DNA of 64,000 bases, taken from NCBI GenBank assembly GCA_027257055.1, contig JAPVLO010000382.1, positions 682,001 to 746,000 of the forward strand. Direction: 5' to 3'. Made by a program: the position numbers and the translations under genes. Position 1 is the stretch's first letter; each line of letters starts with the position of its first letter. The notes under the pieces were generated by a model. The model was not told the DNA's origin, did no database searches, and worked only from the letters and a program-made list of their open reading frames with translations. Source of the stretch: Cephalopachus bancanus. Taxonomy: Eukaryota > Chordata > Mammalia > Primates > Tarsiidae. Positions 46,026 to 57,254 of this stretch are shown here, piece after piece.

Positions 46026-46640
46026 TTAAGATATTTCCTACATTTTCTGAGCTTGAGGTGCTAGACAGATCACTCATAGCCATGGCCTTCAGAGTCATGG
46101 AATTGGGAACCAGTTTCACCATTTAGTTCTACCTGGAGGATTCAAATTTCCCCCTGTTCCCTTAGACAAATGGAGATAACGGTGCTTTGTTTATTTGTCA
46201 GACTTCCTGAATTCAAGTCTTGCCTCCTTCTCTTATTAGCTGTGTGATCTTGAGCACATAACTCAAGATATTTGTGAGTACAAATATGTCTACCCCATTA
46301 TTTAAAAACCGTTACCAAGAGAATTGAATGCTGCTGGTTTATGCTCCTTTTTTGTCCACATCTACGTGCCCTAGTTATTTGGGTGAATGACCCACAAACC
46401 AGATAGCACTAAACACTTCATGGGATATTTTTCTCATTCATGTTTGCAAACCTAGAATTAGAAAGTGAGATAATCACAAATAAGAAGTGTAGCAGGACTG
46501 CAGGCTTGGCATTAGAAATCAAAATGAAGGCTAACTCTAAAGGTGCCCAAAAAAGAACAATTATCAAGACTCATTCATCAATTCTTCCTTCTCTTGGTTG
46601 TGTCTGGTCACCAGAATCCAGGTTCTTTCTCATTCACAAT
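46026..46640. other. Mostly unassigned, possible MIR
   Basis: 46195-46320 has a weak sense MIR order ('ttcctgaattcaagtcttgc', 'gctgtgtgatcttgagcaca'). The rest is unrecognised. Confidence 0.4.
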
Positions 46641-46644
46641 TTTT

Positions 46645-47065
46645 ATTTATTTTATTTTATTTTTAAGTCAGGCCTCACTCTGTCACCCAGGCTGGAGTGT
46701 CCCACAGCTCTCCATAGCCTTGACCACCTGGGCACAGGTGATCCCTCTACCTGAATATCTGAGTACTCCTCCTGGGTACCTGGGACTATAGGTGTTTGCC
46801 ACCTTGCTTGGCTAATTTTTTTTTTCTTTTTTTGTAGAGATGAAGTGTTGCTATGTTGCCCAGGCTGGTCTTGAACTCCTGGGCTCAAGCACTTCCCTCC
46901 TGCCTCAGCCTTCTGAGTAGCTGGGATTACAGGCATGAGCCACCAAACCCAGGTAAGTTTTTGATATTTTTGTAGAGGTGAGTTCTCTCTGTGTTGCACA
47001 GGCTGGCTTTGAACTCCTAGTTCAAAGCAATCCTCCTGTCTCAGCCTCCCAAGAATGCTGTGGCT
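46645..47065 (-). mobile_element. Three-unit (trimeric) old Alu
   Basis: Antisense, with three 7SL-derived arms in a row: a right arm (about 46660-46810), a left-type arm (46835-46952) and a further left-type arm (46970-47065). Each of the last two has its own 'tgcccaggctgg' / 'tgcacaggctgg' and 'gaactcct' block, and each junction has a T-rich linker ('tttttgtagag'). Either a trimer or an Alu next to a free monomer; no separate tail or target duplication is visible between the units. Confidence 0.8.
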
Positions 47066-47841
47066 CAGGTTCTCTCAAAAACATACTGGAGAAAGTCACA
47101 GCACCGCTGGTTAGGCAGGCTTCATGTCACACCTTGAGTTAAGCTTCTGTCAGCATTTCAAGGCAGCACTCACGGTCGTTCCACAGCTCCTTAGAACAAA
47201 GAACCCAGGGCTTCTCCTGTATCTGATGCCTACAGATCAAGGCAGTTCCCACTGGCAAGAATTCCTGGGCATTTGCATCTGCTGTTCTCCCAATATCAGA
47301 CAACCTAGTGAGGAAAATAGTAACTATTTCTCAGAAATGGAAGGTGTGGGATAGGTGACTCAGGCAATTAATGGCCAAAAGATTCAACATTGAGACCAAA
47401 GAAACTCCAATAATAAACAGAATTCTTTTCCAGTCAGTTGTCTGCATTACTTACCCTTCTCCCTTCCAGAGGTCCTGCTACTCAATGAAGAGAAATTTAT
47501 AATGAAAGTGGAAAATTGCCAAACTCAGCAAATTTCCCCAAGCAAATAATGATTCCAGTAGAGAGTGTTCAAGTTTGCAATAATAATAATAATAATAATG
47601 AAAATAATAACATCTTATACACCTAAAGTACTCCTCATCCCCATGGTCTCCTACTTAATATGCAAGGCTTATGCATTTGCATATGCCTCTAGGAGAATGT
47701 ACCCAGAGTATATTACACATAAAATAATTCAGTGAAATACTGTCAGTTGTTTGATTAATTTCCAAAATTTATTCATCTTGCCTCCTTCAAAAGTTTACTC
47801 TCAGATATTACATTAGCCTTTACCCAATCTTGACAATTTCT
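47066..47841. other. Unassigned sequence with (TAA)n
   Basis: A (TAA)7-type microsatellite at 47580-47600. Otherwise nothing recognised. Confidence 0.5.
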
Positions 47842-48160
47842 CCCACTCACATTTTTTTTTTTAATTGGAGTCTCACTCTGTCACCCAGGCTGGAGTGCAG
47901 TGGCACGTTCATGGCCACCCCAGCATTGACCAGATGGGCTCCGGCGATCCTTCCGCCTCAGCCTTCCATGTAGCCAGAACTAAAGGCACATGGTATCAAG
48001 CCCGGCTAATTTATTTATTTATTTATTGTAGAGATGAGGTCTCACCAAGTTGCCCAGGCTGGTCTTGAACCCGCAGGCTCAGGCAATCCACTCACCTTGG
48101 TCTCCCAAAGTGCTGGGATTACAGGCTGAACCATCGAGCCTGGCCCCCACTCACATTTTT
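47842..48160 (-). mobile_element. Young Alu dimer, same subfamily, copy 4
   Basis: Antisense body 47857-48145. Shares 'gggctccggcgatcctt', 'ttattgtagagatgaggtct' and the left-arm end 'ggattacaggctgaaccatc'. The linker contains an expanded 'tttatttatttatt'. A perfect 15-bp target duplication 'cccactcacattttt' (47842-47856, 48146-48160). Confidence 0.95.
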
Positions 48161-48311
48161 AGTACCAAAGTTTTCATCTCTTAATACCATATAGATGACT
48201 AAGACGCTATGGGCCTCTTCCTCTGAGCCTGCAATTTTCTACCCAGAAAGTTAAAACAAAAAGCCCCAAGGGAGAGGAGGCAAAGGAAACATTTGGTCAT
48301 TCAGAATTGTG

Positions 48312-48497
48312 CCTGATTTCTGTTATCTCTACCCAGTCTCTCTGAGGTCAGAAGCTCACGAAGCAGAACACACTAGCCTAGCTTGGATTTATTCAAGTTT
48401 AGAAATGAAACACTAGAAATACAGAATTCTGCAGAGCTGAAGATTCCTGCAGTCACAGTGACTCATAAACACAGCAAAAGAAATGTATTTTATTTGG
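48312..48497 (+). repeat. Local duplication of ~185 bp, copy A
   Basis: About 80-85% like 50369-50551, same strand. Shared words: 'cctgatttctgttatctct', 'gaggtcagaagctca', 'attcaagtttagaaa', 'cagaattctgcagagct', 'gtcacagtgactca'. No family recognised. Confidence 0.9.
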
Positions 48498-48844
48498 ATT
48501 TTGGCCTTTCAATGTGCCACCTTAATCTCTTTTTGGCATCTCCTCACTACACAGGGTTCCACTTAGGATCTCAGAGCCAGAGCTGCAAAGTTCCCCAAAC
48601 TCTTTGAAGAGAAAGGCTGATTTTGTGCAAAATAGAGCTGTTGTTTTATTAAGGATACATGAAAAAATATAACTAGGCTTCACAGAGTGACTAAGGGATG
48701 CCACCAGTAGATTGAATCGCAGCCATTACTGGCCCTTCTGAGATCTTTGATCTCTTCTGTGAAGATCAAGAAAGGCATGGGTAAAGGGGAAGAGCAGGGC
48801 AGGGCCCAGTAAAAGGAAAAGTAGGGGAGGAATTTTGGGGACAA
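48498..48844. other. Unassigned sequence
   Basis: A short match to the region after the second copy ('agtgactaagg' at 48686 and 50744, same offset) suggests the duplicated block was once longer. Confidence 0.4.
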
Positions 48845-49530
48845 AATTTAGTTCAGCAAGCTTTCATCGAGCGAGGGTGATGGAGATGAAACTCCATAAA
48901 TTTCCTGTGGAAAGAGGACACACAAACAGAAAATCTTAATATAATATGCTCAGAAATAGTGTAGAGACGTGTTTGGGGAACTTATGAAAGGGTCACTGAG
49001 GTCACAATGAGGGCTATAAAGGAAGTTTGGACAATGGAAGCCTGAACTGATAGCTAAGATGAACAGATAGGAAGACAGGTCTAGAAAAAAAAAAAAAAAT
49101 GACAGCATCCAAGAGAATGAGAAAATGCATGGTGTGTGCTGGAGGTGTCTAGCACTGGGTTAGGACAGGAAATGTTGGAATTGAGGATGGAGAGGTAGAC
49201 AGGGCCAGTTGCATGGGGCATTGCCTGATGCACGGAAGAAGCTAGACAATGTTTTGTTGGTAGCACAGGAGCCACTGAAGCGTGACTTCATGAGGGACAA
49301 GGAGGATCTGACCTATGTTTTAGAGCAATCATTTCACTAGCAGTGGATATTGAAGGGACAAGGCTGGAGATGGAGGTGCAGCTTGCAGGTGATCATAATA
49401 GTTTAAGAATGAATGGCAATGGCTTGCACTAGGACAGTGGGGGCTAGGGAGGAGACAGACCCATGTGGAGACATAAATCAGTGGGACCTGGTCAATTATT
49501 TGTGATATGAGAAGAAAGGGGAGAAAAGGA
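48845..49530 (-). mobile_element. L2, long antisense fragment
   Basis: Follows reversed L2: 'ttcagcaagctttcatcgag', 'gaggatctgacctatgtttt', 'cactagcagtggatattgaa', 'ggtgatcataatagtttaag'. A 15-nt A run at 49084-49098 is inside it. Confidence 0.65.
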
Positions 49531-49539
49531 GGTTTCTAG

Positions 49540-49745
49540 AACAGAGTTTTCAAAGTATGACAGCTGGACTGGCAGCATCAGCATCATCTGGGAACTTGTT
49601 AAAAACACGAGTTTTTGGGGCACCCCAGGCTTTCTGAACCAGTGACTGAATCAGAAACTCCGAGGCTGGGACCCAGCAATCTGTGTGTTCACAAGCCTTG
49701 CAGATGATTCTGATGGAAGCCCAAGTTTGACCATCACGGGTTTAC
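49540..49745 (+). mobile_element. hAT-Charlie-type element (MER20-like group)
   Basis: 'cagcatcagcatcatctggg', 'actgaatcagaaactccgag', 'gggacccagcaatctgtgtg', 'gatgattctgatggaagccc'. A short non-coding DNA transposon fragment; the exact family is uncertain. Confidence 0.75.
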
Positions 49746-50368
49746 AATAACTTCCAGAGTTTTGCACTGGGTTTCTAGGTAAATTATGTTGCTGTTTGCA
49801 GAGACAGTGAATACTCTAAAAGGAACAGAATATTTTGTTTTTTTTGAGGGTGAGAAGTCAGAAAGTTAAAGAAAGGAAGAGAAACGGTGATATGCAACAA
49901 GAATAAAAACATAAAAAAATTAGCAAGAAAGACAGGAAAAGAGTGAAGGAAGAAAGAGGTGACTCTCACAGCCCTGCTGAGCAGTTGACAGAGGGACAAT
50001 TTTGAAAGCCAATTTGCTGCTCTTGGGATAATGGTGGAAGGGAGGTTGCAGTCTGAATGGAGAGTCAGCATTTTTTCTGAATTATTTAAAAAAACAAAAC
50101 AAAACTGGGTTTCCCAAACTGTCAATAGTAACATAGCCTGCTTTCTATGCCAATTCTATAGCCATGACTTGGCAGGGTTTGACTGATGTCTTCCCACCCT
50201 TGTGTGGCAGAGGAAGAATACAAGGAGCCACAGGACCCAGAATCACACGTCCCTGGGGCAATGAGCATGATTCACACTGTATTCAGGCAGCAGAGATGGT
50301 GGGAATTATCAATCCTGGCAAGACTTGGCTAAGGGGTTAGAAAAGCCCCTCTCAGAGGAGCAGGACCT
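49746..50368. other. Unassigned sequence
   Basis: The 116-codon minus frame (49784-50134) is hydrophobic and T-rich because the plus strand is A-rich here; not a credible gene. Confidence 0.5.
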
Positions 50369-50551
50369 CCTGATTTCTGTTATCTCTCTCAAGTCTCTGT
50401 GAGGTCAGAAGCTCATGAACCAGAACCTATAAGCCTAGTGTGTCTGTATTCAAGTTTAGAAACAAAACACTAGAAATGCAGAATTCTGCAGAGCTAAAGA
50501 TTCCTGTAGTCACAGTGACTCAAACATAACAAGAGAAATATTTTATTTTTT
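50369..50551 (+). repeat. Local duplication of ~185 bp, copy B
   Basis: Partner of 48312-48497, offset 2057 bp. Immediately downstream is a small tandem duplication ('cttgaagttatttg' twice, 50557-50586). Confidence 0.9.
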
Positions 50552-50586
50552 GCTCTTGAAGTTATTTGCTCCTTGAAGTTATTTGT

Positions 50587-51164
50587 TGGTCACTGTACTA
50601 GGGCCAGAGCTCAAAGTACAGCCTTATGTCACCACAGGAAATGCTTGAGTTGACATGGGGGGATGTCAGCCTTGATAGAGGAGAACGGGCAGGGGAGAGA
50701 GTGTGGTCTTCCTTCTCTTGGGAGTGCCCTGCATTGAGGTCAGAGATGCATAAAGTGACTAAGGAGAGGGAAGAGCTGAAGAATAGGAGAAGTGGTAAAA
50801 GAAGGTTCTGCAGCAAGTTCTGCCTGGATCCAATCCTGTATCACATAGAGAGAGAGATGAAATAGCATCCTCATCCCTATGAAATGGAGTTACTTGCCTA
50901 GGACATTCAGGTCTGAAAATAGAAGATTTAATGTACCAAGGAGGCCACTAACTCAGTAATGATAGATATATGGAAGCTTTTTCCTAATATGGAATCTGAA
51001 GATAAAAGCAGCTCAGGGTGGACACATATTTTAAGTGCTGTCCTCCTAATACAAATCCATCATCGGTTAGATGTGCTCTTTGACCGGCTTTTTAGCAGCG
51101 AGAATGGTTTGTGCTGATGAATCCACATGTTCTGTGCCAACGTTTCCAAACCCTTGACTTCACA
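50587..51164. other. Unassigned sequence
   Basis: Frames on both strands at 50598-50865 overlap and have no motif. Confidence 0.5.
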
Positions 51165-51300
51165 GCACCATGTTCCAACCAACTGTTCCTTTCTCTGCTC
51201 CAATTCATTCTACATATCACTGCCAGATTGATTTTCTAAAGTAGGTCCCATGCCTCTCTTCTGCTCAAAATTGGCAATGGTTCCCTCATGCCTACACACC
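51165..51300 (+). mobile_element. L2 fragment
   Basis: Sense L2: 'caattcattctacatatcac', 'ttctaaagtaggtcccatgc', 'ctcaaaattggcaatggttcc'. Confidence 0.7.
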
Positions 51301-51325
51301 TGAATATGAGCTTTTCTTCTTGGCC

Positions 51326-51355
51326 AAGATGGGCATTATCATTAATGCCCATCTT
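51326..51355. repeat. Perfect 12-bp inverted repeat, 6-nt loop
   Basis: 'aagatgggcatt', loop 'atcatt', then 'aatgcccatctt'. It lies just after the L2 fragment. Confidence 0.95.
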
Positions 51356-52094
51356 TCCTCCAAAGTTACACTTATGAAGGAACTATGGTGACACCTGGGA
51401 AGAATAGCACATTCACTCATTAGCATCAGTTGACAATTCAACAGTGGGTCCATTGAACAGATGGATAGAAAGTAGGCTTCTGGTGAACATAGGATGGACA
51501 TTTTAAAATTCAGATTTTCCATACATTTGAGCAGTTTTATAATAGGGATTTCAAGATGGCATATTGATGGGGGAAGGGAGCTCTGATGAGCATTATAAGC
51601 AACCTGTCCTAATAGCATACAAGGACTCTGCACCCAGGATAGGGTGGGACCAAGGAACCACTGGAGGGGTCTTGGTGAGGGCCTGGGATCTTTGCCTAAA
51701 GTATGTGTGGCCTGGCACCTTGTAGAGGGATGGAGTTCAGAATTCCCTCCTGGGAAGGAAAGTGCTTCTATGAGGGGCTGAAGGACTCCTGATCCTCTTT
51801 ACGCCTTGTGTACTACTGGCCAGGTGTCTGCTGTGAGCTCCCTATCACCTTCACGAGCAGGTGTTCAGGCTTTTACAAGTTTTTGGAAAAAAATTATAAA
51901 TGCGATAGTCCCAAGAATCTGTCAAGTATTTTCTTGAGACTTGGCAAATGGTGAGTGTGCATGCCTATCTCCAGGAGGACAGTTGAAGAGTGGAACTCTA
52001 GGCAGACAGCAAAGTTTCCCAGTTTCTCATTGCTGGCAGAGTGCTTGGCTGAGTCACTTCACCTGTTAGTGCTCCTGTGTCCTTATATTTGTCC
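51356..52094. other. Unassigned sequence
   Basis: Nothing recognised. The minus frame at 51292-51633 spans the hairpin and has no domain. Confidence 0.5.
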
Positions 52095-52888
52095 ATTTTG
52101 CAGTCCTGTAAAGGAATCCCCGAGGATGGATAATTTATAAAGACAAGAGGTTCATTTGGCTCATGGTTCTGCAGGCTATATAAGAAGCATGGTGCCAACA
52201 TCTGCTTCTGGTGAGGCCTCAGGAAGCTTCTACTCAATGGTGGAAGGGGAATGGGGAGCAAACATGTTACATGGTGAAAGAGGGAGCAAGAAAGAGGGTT
52301 CCAAATTACTTTTAACAACCTGTTCTCACAGAAACTAATAGAGGGAGAACTCACTTATTACCACAGGGAGGATGCCAAGTCATTCATGAGGGATCTGCCC
52401 CAAATGCCTTCCACAAGACCACGTCAAACACTGGGCATTCATCAAAAGAGGACTGGATAAAAAAATTTGGTACATATACACAATGGAATATTATGCAGCC
52501 ATGAAGAAGAACAAAACCATGAACTTCGCAGCAAACTGGATGGACTTAGAGTCTATAATATTGAGTGATCTTTCACAGAAACAAAAAACTGAGTATCACA
52601 TGTTCTCACTCATAAGTGGACCTTGAACAATTATCATAATGCTATAAGAGAGTGATTGGCAATAGTGGGAAACTGCTGGGGGGGCAGGGAAGTGGGATTG
52701 ACAGTAGTGGGAATCTCCCTGGGGAAGGGGGGGCACACCTCATTAACAAGGGTACGTGCATAATGAACATTTGTATACCTAACCCTGAATTGTACCCCAC
52801 ATCTTTAAAATAAAATAAAATAAAATAAAAACCCACTGGGCATCACATTTCAACATGAGACTTGGAGGGGACAAACATCCAAATAACA
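52095..52888 (-). mobile_element. MST-type MaLR LTR, split by an L1
   Basis: Two parts, 52095-52440 and 52834-52888, of one reverse-oriented LTR: 'tggataatttataaagacaa', 'ggctcatggttctgcaggct', 'ggtgaggcctcaggaagctt', 'ttcatgagggatctgcccc', and after the L1 'cacatttcaacatgagactt', 'ggaggggacaaacatcc'. The L1 at 52441-52833 interrupts it. Confidence 0.9.
52429..52843 (+). mobile_element. 5'-truncated L1 inserted in the LTR
   Basis: About 390 bp of sense L1: the last ORF2 codons ('ggtacatatacacaatgg', 'gcagcaaactggatgg', 'catgttctcactcataagtg'), 3' UTR with G-rich blocks ('gctgggggggcaggg', 'ggggaaggggggg'), tail (AAAAT)n. Target duplication 'cactgggcat' at 52429-52438 and 52834-52843. Little decayed, hence relatively young. 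Confidence 0.93.
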
Positions 52889-53050
52889 TGAATTCTCATT
52901 TGTAAACTGGAGATATTATACTAATAGTCCTTACAAGATTCTTATGAAGATTAAATGAATTAATATGTGTACTTATTATAGCCCTTAGAACGGTGCCTTG
53001 TATTCAGTAAGGTGATATAAGTGATTGCTGCTGCTGCTACTAGTGAGAGC
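52888..53050 (+). mobile_element. MIR 3' half
   Basis: 'ctcatttgtaaactggagat', 'gaagattaaatgaattaata', 'cccttagaacggtgccttg', 'gctaataat' after a (TGC) run. Confidence 0.82.
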
Positions 53051-53057
53051 TAATAAT

Positions 53058-53265
53058 ATGTTCTGGAGTCAAAATTTCAGTGTTCAAATCTCAACTTTAC
53101 CTTGTCAACCTTGGACAATTAACCTTCTTACTATGCCTCTGAGTCTACATCTATAAAATGGGGATAAGCAATAATACTTTTCTTGTAGAACTGCTGTGAA
53201 GACAAGTAGGTCAGTGTACTTTGAACAGTGACTGGGATTATATAATAGCTACTATTTTAATTATT
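53058..53265 (+). mobile_element. MIR
   Basis: A second MIR directly following: 'ttctggagtcaaaatttcag', 'tgttcaaatctcaacttta', 'atctataaaatggggataag', 'gaacagtgactgggatta'. Confidence 0.85.
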
Positions 53266-53939
53266 TTAATCTTCTCTCCATCCCCACTGCCTCTTTCTGC
53301 CCCGCCCTCCCCCAACCCATTTATTTTAAAAACTTGATGTTTTAAAAAGTGTTAGGATGCCCTGAAGTCTTCCTTCCTACAAGTTCATTCTATTTTAGTA
53401 TTGAGTGGTGGGTCATAGATTTAGGGTGGTCATAAACCCTGATGCTTGAGCCCAGCTTGGAGATACTGAGTCAATTCAATTGCAGTGGTACTCCAGCACT
53501 GGTTTTCTTTCCCAAGTGCCCCATCTTATTCTAATGTGCATTTAGGATTGGGAATCACTGGTCCAGACTTATTTGAATCAAAAGAAGGCAAGGAGCAGAG
53601 TAGACATACTAGAGCACCCTTCTCAAACTGCCAAGGAAATGATCATAGAGCCTTGATAAACACTTCAAACTGATTTTGGAAAAATCTTGTGTTTGAAGAA
53701 CTCTTAAAATCATCTTGACATGCACTTGGCTTCAGCTCAGTCACCTGTCGAGATACTGTGGAGCCTTGCTTAGATGTTCTAGGCTGGGGGACAGGACTGC
53801 TACTCTGGGGATATTTGGAATTACATTTTCAGTCATAATCTTTAAGAGATCTCTTGAGTTACAAGTGTAAGGGAGGAATAACTCATCTTGGAGTGTCCCA
53901 GCTGCTAGACTGGAGACATTTAGTATTTGTTTTTATATC
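53266..53939. other. Mostly unassigned, possible MER20-like scrap
   Basis: 53490-53575 ('tattctaatgtgcatttagg', 'gggaatcactggtc') resembles the end of a MER20-type hAT element. The rest is unrecognised. Confidence 0.4.
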
Positions 53940-54245
53940 CAGAGGAAGGTTTCATTGTCATTGTAAAAGGTTCTTTTGTTCAGGCTGAGGATGTTGAACT
54001 TTATTTTGTAAGTTGTGGAAAATCTATGAAGGTTTGGAGCAGGAAGACAATATGGTGACAGCAGAATTTTAAGATGACTGATGGTGGTATGTAGAATGAA
54101 TTGGATCAGGGAAAGAGAGAGGGCAGGGAGTGTCATGAGAAGGCAATTGAAACAGTCCAGGTGAGATGTGTTGGAAGAGAAGGGAGGCTGCGCAGGGGGA
54201 TAAAGGATTGGCATTCTGGGTATGGTCTGTTGAGATGAAGCTGGC
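53940..54245 (-). mobile_element. L2 internal fragment
   Basis: Reversed L2: 'actttattttgtaagttgtg', 'atgaaggtttggagcaggaa', 'gcaattgaaacagtccagg'. Confidence 0.65.
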
Positions 54246-54334
54246 GTTTTGAGGGAGTGGAAGGATGACACTCCTTTTACCACATCACTGACCTTTCGTA
54301 GCTTAAATGATGAGGCCCCAAACCCATCTTAGCT

Positions 54335-55170
54335 TCTTTCTCATTCAGTAAGGAATGTATTTGATCCCTGGAATGTGCCAGTGGTGGCTCCAGATGGTAG
54401 AATGAGCCTTGAATAGTCAGAAGAGTTTGCACGGAGCTCACTCTCTAGTGGGGAGGGGAGAGGAGGATAATCACTAAAAAAACGAATACAGTAGAGTTAA
54501 GTGGCATGCAGAGGATTAAAATAAAGTCAAATGATAGAGTGACTAATGCCTACTTTAGATGCGGCCATCGACTGCCTCATCGAAGATGTGGCATTTAAGC
54601 CGAGATGTGAAGGACAAGAAAGAATCAGCCCTGTGCTGATTGCTGAAGCATCATCCCAGGCAGAGGAGCAGTGAGGACAAAAGTGACCCTGAGCTCTAAA
54701 GTGTGAGGAACGAAAGGAAAACTGGTGCGGCTGGAATATTAGAGCAGGGGAGGAGTGGTCTCAGGTGAGGCTGGAGGAGAAGACAGGGGCCCGATCACTT
54801 AGGAATCTGTGAGCCAGGTTAAGGACTTAGTGTGTATGCTATCCCAAGTGTTATAAAAATGATGGAAAACAGTTGGATGAGTTTTTAAAGGGGTGTGACA
54901 TAATTTGATTTTTTTCATTTAAAAATAATTTTGGATACTCTATGGGGAATAAACTGTAAGCAGGGAAAAAGTGTAAGAATGAAACTGACATATTAGGGTG
55001 CAGAGAGCAGGGATGGAGAAGAGTGAGTTGATTTGGAATATATTTTGATGATGGAACTGACAGGATTTGATGATGTTTTACATATTGTGGTAAAGGATAA
55101 AGAGAAATCGGGGCTACTTTGTAGACTTTTGGCATGAGAAACTAGATGCTACTTATTGAGAAGGGACGGT
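54335..55170 (-). mobile_element. L2, ~830 bp antisense
   Basis: The longest L2 here, from the terminus ('ctggaatgtgccagtggtgg') through 'atgtggcatttaagccgaga', 'ccaggcagaggagcagtgag', 'gggcccgatcacttaggaat' and 'aaggggtgtgacataatttg' to 'tttgtagacttttggcatga'. No ORF survives. Confidence 0.8.
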
Positions 55171-55492
55171 TTAAAAAGTAGCAGGGTGCTGAGGATGGAT
55201 TAGCTGCATTTCTCTTCCTATCATATTAGGTTTTAGATAATTCTTACATCTCCAAGTAGAAAGGTGAATGTAAATATTTGAAGGTGAGCATTGTAAATAA
55301 ATGTAAATATTTGAATGTAAGTGTGTAAGTTCAGAAAAAGTTCAGAATAGCCATAAAGCTTTAGAATAAAGTAGATCCTAGAATATAGTTAACACCGTGA
55401 GACTCAGTGAGGTCACCTGGGAAGAATGTATGGATAGAACAGAGAAGGGACCAAGGTCTTTAGCTTATCAATATTTTGAGTTGAACTCAAGC
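55171..55492. other. Unassigned sequence
   Basis: A small tandem echo of 'aaatgtaaatatttgaa' at 55267-55317 suggests slippage. Otherwise nothing. Confidence 0.5.
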
Positions 55493-55804
55493 AAAAGAGT
55501 TGACATAAGCCGGGCTCGGTGGCTCAGCCTGTAATCCCGCACCTTTGGGAGGCTGAGGTGAGTGGATTGCCTGAGCCCGCGGGTTCGAGACCCGCCTGGG
55601 CAGCGAGACCTCATATCTACAATAAATCAAAAAATCAGCCAGGCGTGGTAGTGCATGCCTGTAATTCTGGCTACTCGGAAGGCTGAGGCGGAAGGATCGC
55701 CAGAGCCCAGCAGGTCGAGGCTGCGGTGACCGGGAGCGGCCACTGCACTCCAGTCTGGGCGACAGAGTGAGACTCCAACTCAAAAAACAAAAAGAGTTGA
55801 TATA
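55493..55804 (+). mobile_element. Young Alu dimer, same subfamily, copy 5
   Basis: Body 55508-55789, very close to the copy at 37159: 'gggctcggtggctcagcctg', 'gggttcgagacccgcctggg', 'ctacaataaatcaaaaaatc', 'gggagcggccactgcactcc', 'gactccaactc'. Target duplication 'aaaagagttgacata' with one change (55493-55507, 55790-55804). It retains many CG dinucleotides, a sign of youth. Confidence 0.97.
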
Positions 55805-56114
55805 GTTGGCTGTGAAGAGGTAACCAATGGGGAAGATCAGGAGAGTGAGGCATAGCAGAAGTCAAGAAAATAAATTATTTTCAGATGGAGCAAATGATCA
55901 GTTGTGTGATTCAATGGAGAGGAGAGAAGGAGTTAATGCAAAAGTTAAGGAGGAGAGTTGCAAGACTGAAGTCTTTGAAGGTGAGAGCAGATGGGCCCAA
56001 AGCACAAGAGAAGAATTGGCTTGGGATAATTGCAGGGAGAGAATGTGAAGGCATGGATCCCAATACCAGAAGGATGGTAGACTTGGCAGAAGAAAGATGG
56101 AGTTGCTGTCCAAC
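55805..56114. other. Unassigned purine-rich sequence
   Basis: A/G-rich on the plus strand. Several overlapping minus frames (55898-56184) are by-products of composition. Confidence 0.5.
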
Positions 56115-56847
56115 TGTTTTTTTTTTTATTATTGTGGTAAAATGCACATAACAGTGTTGTGTTTTTTTTTGTGGTAAAATGCATATAACATAAAATTTAC
56201 CACCTTACCAATTTTTAAGTATACATTTTAGTAGTATTTAATACATCCAAGAGGACACATACACTACTTATCTTTATGTTACTGGTTTATTTCCTTAGCA
56301 TACATGTCTCCAAGGTTCATCCATACTGTAGCATAATGCAGAATTTTCTTCTGTTAAGGCTAAGTAATATTCCATCATACGCATATACCACATTTTGCTT
56401 ATTCATCTATTTGTTGATGGACATTTGAGTGATTTTCACATTTTAGCCATTGTGAAAAATGCTTCCATAATATGGGTATGCAGACATCTCATCAAGATTC
56501 TGCTTTTAATTCGTTTTGGGTAAATACCCAGAAGTGGAATTGTTGGAGCACATGATAATTCTACTTTTAATTTTTTTATGAACTGCCATACTGCATCCCA
56601 CAATGGCTGTACCATTTTATATTCCCTCCAACAGTGAACAAGGGTTTCAATTTCTCCATCCTTGCTCCATCTTTCTTCTCTTCCTCCTCCTCCTCCTTCT
56701 TTTTTTTGATAGTAGCCATCCTAACAGGTTTGAGGTAGTATCTCATTCTAGTTTTGATTTGTATTTCCCTAAGGCTTAGTGACAATGAGCCTCTTTTTAT
56801 GTGATTATTGGCTATTTATATATCTTCCTTAAAGAGACATCTATTCA

Positions 56848-57072
56848 AGGTCTTTGACCATTTTTTTTTTCACAAAGATGGAAATAAGAGACACTGGGGG
56901 CACCAATAAGGGGGAGGGGAGGGGTGTTAGAATTCAGAAACTACCTATGGAGTACAAGGTTCACTACACACTATGTCCACGTAACAAACACTCATGTGTA
57001 TCCCATGAATCTAAAATGAAATAAAATAAAATAAATAAATAAATAATTTTTAAAAGGTCCTTTGGCCATTTT
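56848..57072 (+). mobile_element. Short L1 3' end inserted in the old L1
   Basis: About 180 bp of sense L1 3' UTR: 'gagacactgggggcaccaat', 'gggggaggggaggggtg', 'gtaacaaacactcatgtgta', 'gaatctaaaatgaaata', tail (AAATA)n. The flanks 'aaggtctttgaccattttt' and 'aaggtcctttggccattttt' (56848-56866, 57053-57072) form the target duplication. Confidence 0.88.
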
Positions 57073-57254
57073 TAAATTTGGTTGGTTGTTTTGTTTTTGT
57101 TGTGGTCATTGTTGAGTTTTAGGAGTTCTCTGTATGCACTGGGTATTAATCTCTTGCTAGATATGTGATTTGCAAATACTTTCTCCCATTTTGTAAGTTG
57201 CTGTTTTACTCTTTTGGTAGTGTCTTTTTACTTTGATGTTTTTTGAAATATTTT

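Noticed and set aside
49784..50134. Hydrophobic 116-codon minus frame as a membrane protein
   Set aside because: Hydrophobicity comes from A-rich plus-strand composition; stops are simply rare in that frame.
51326..51355. Hairpin as a microRNA precursor
   Set aside because: The stem is only 12 bp with a 6-nt loop, far shorter than a microRNA precursor.
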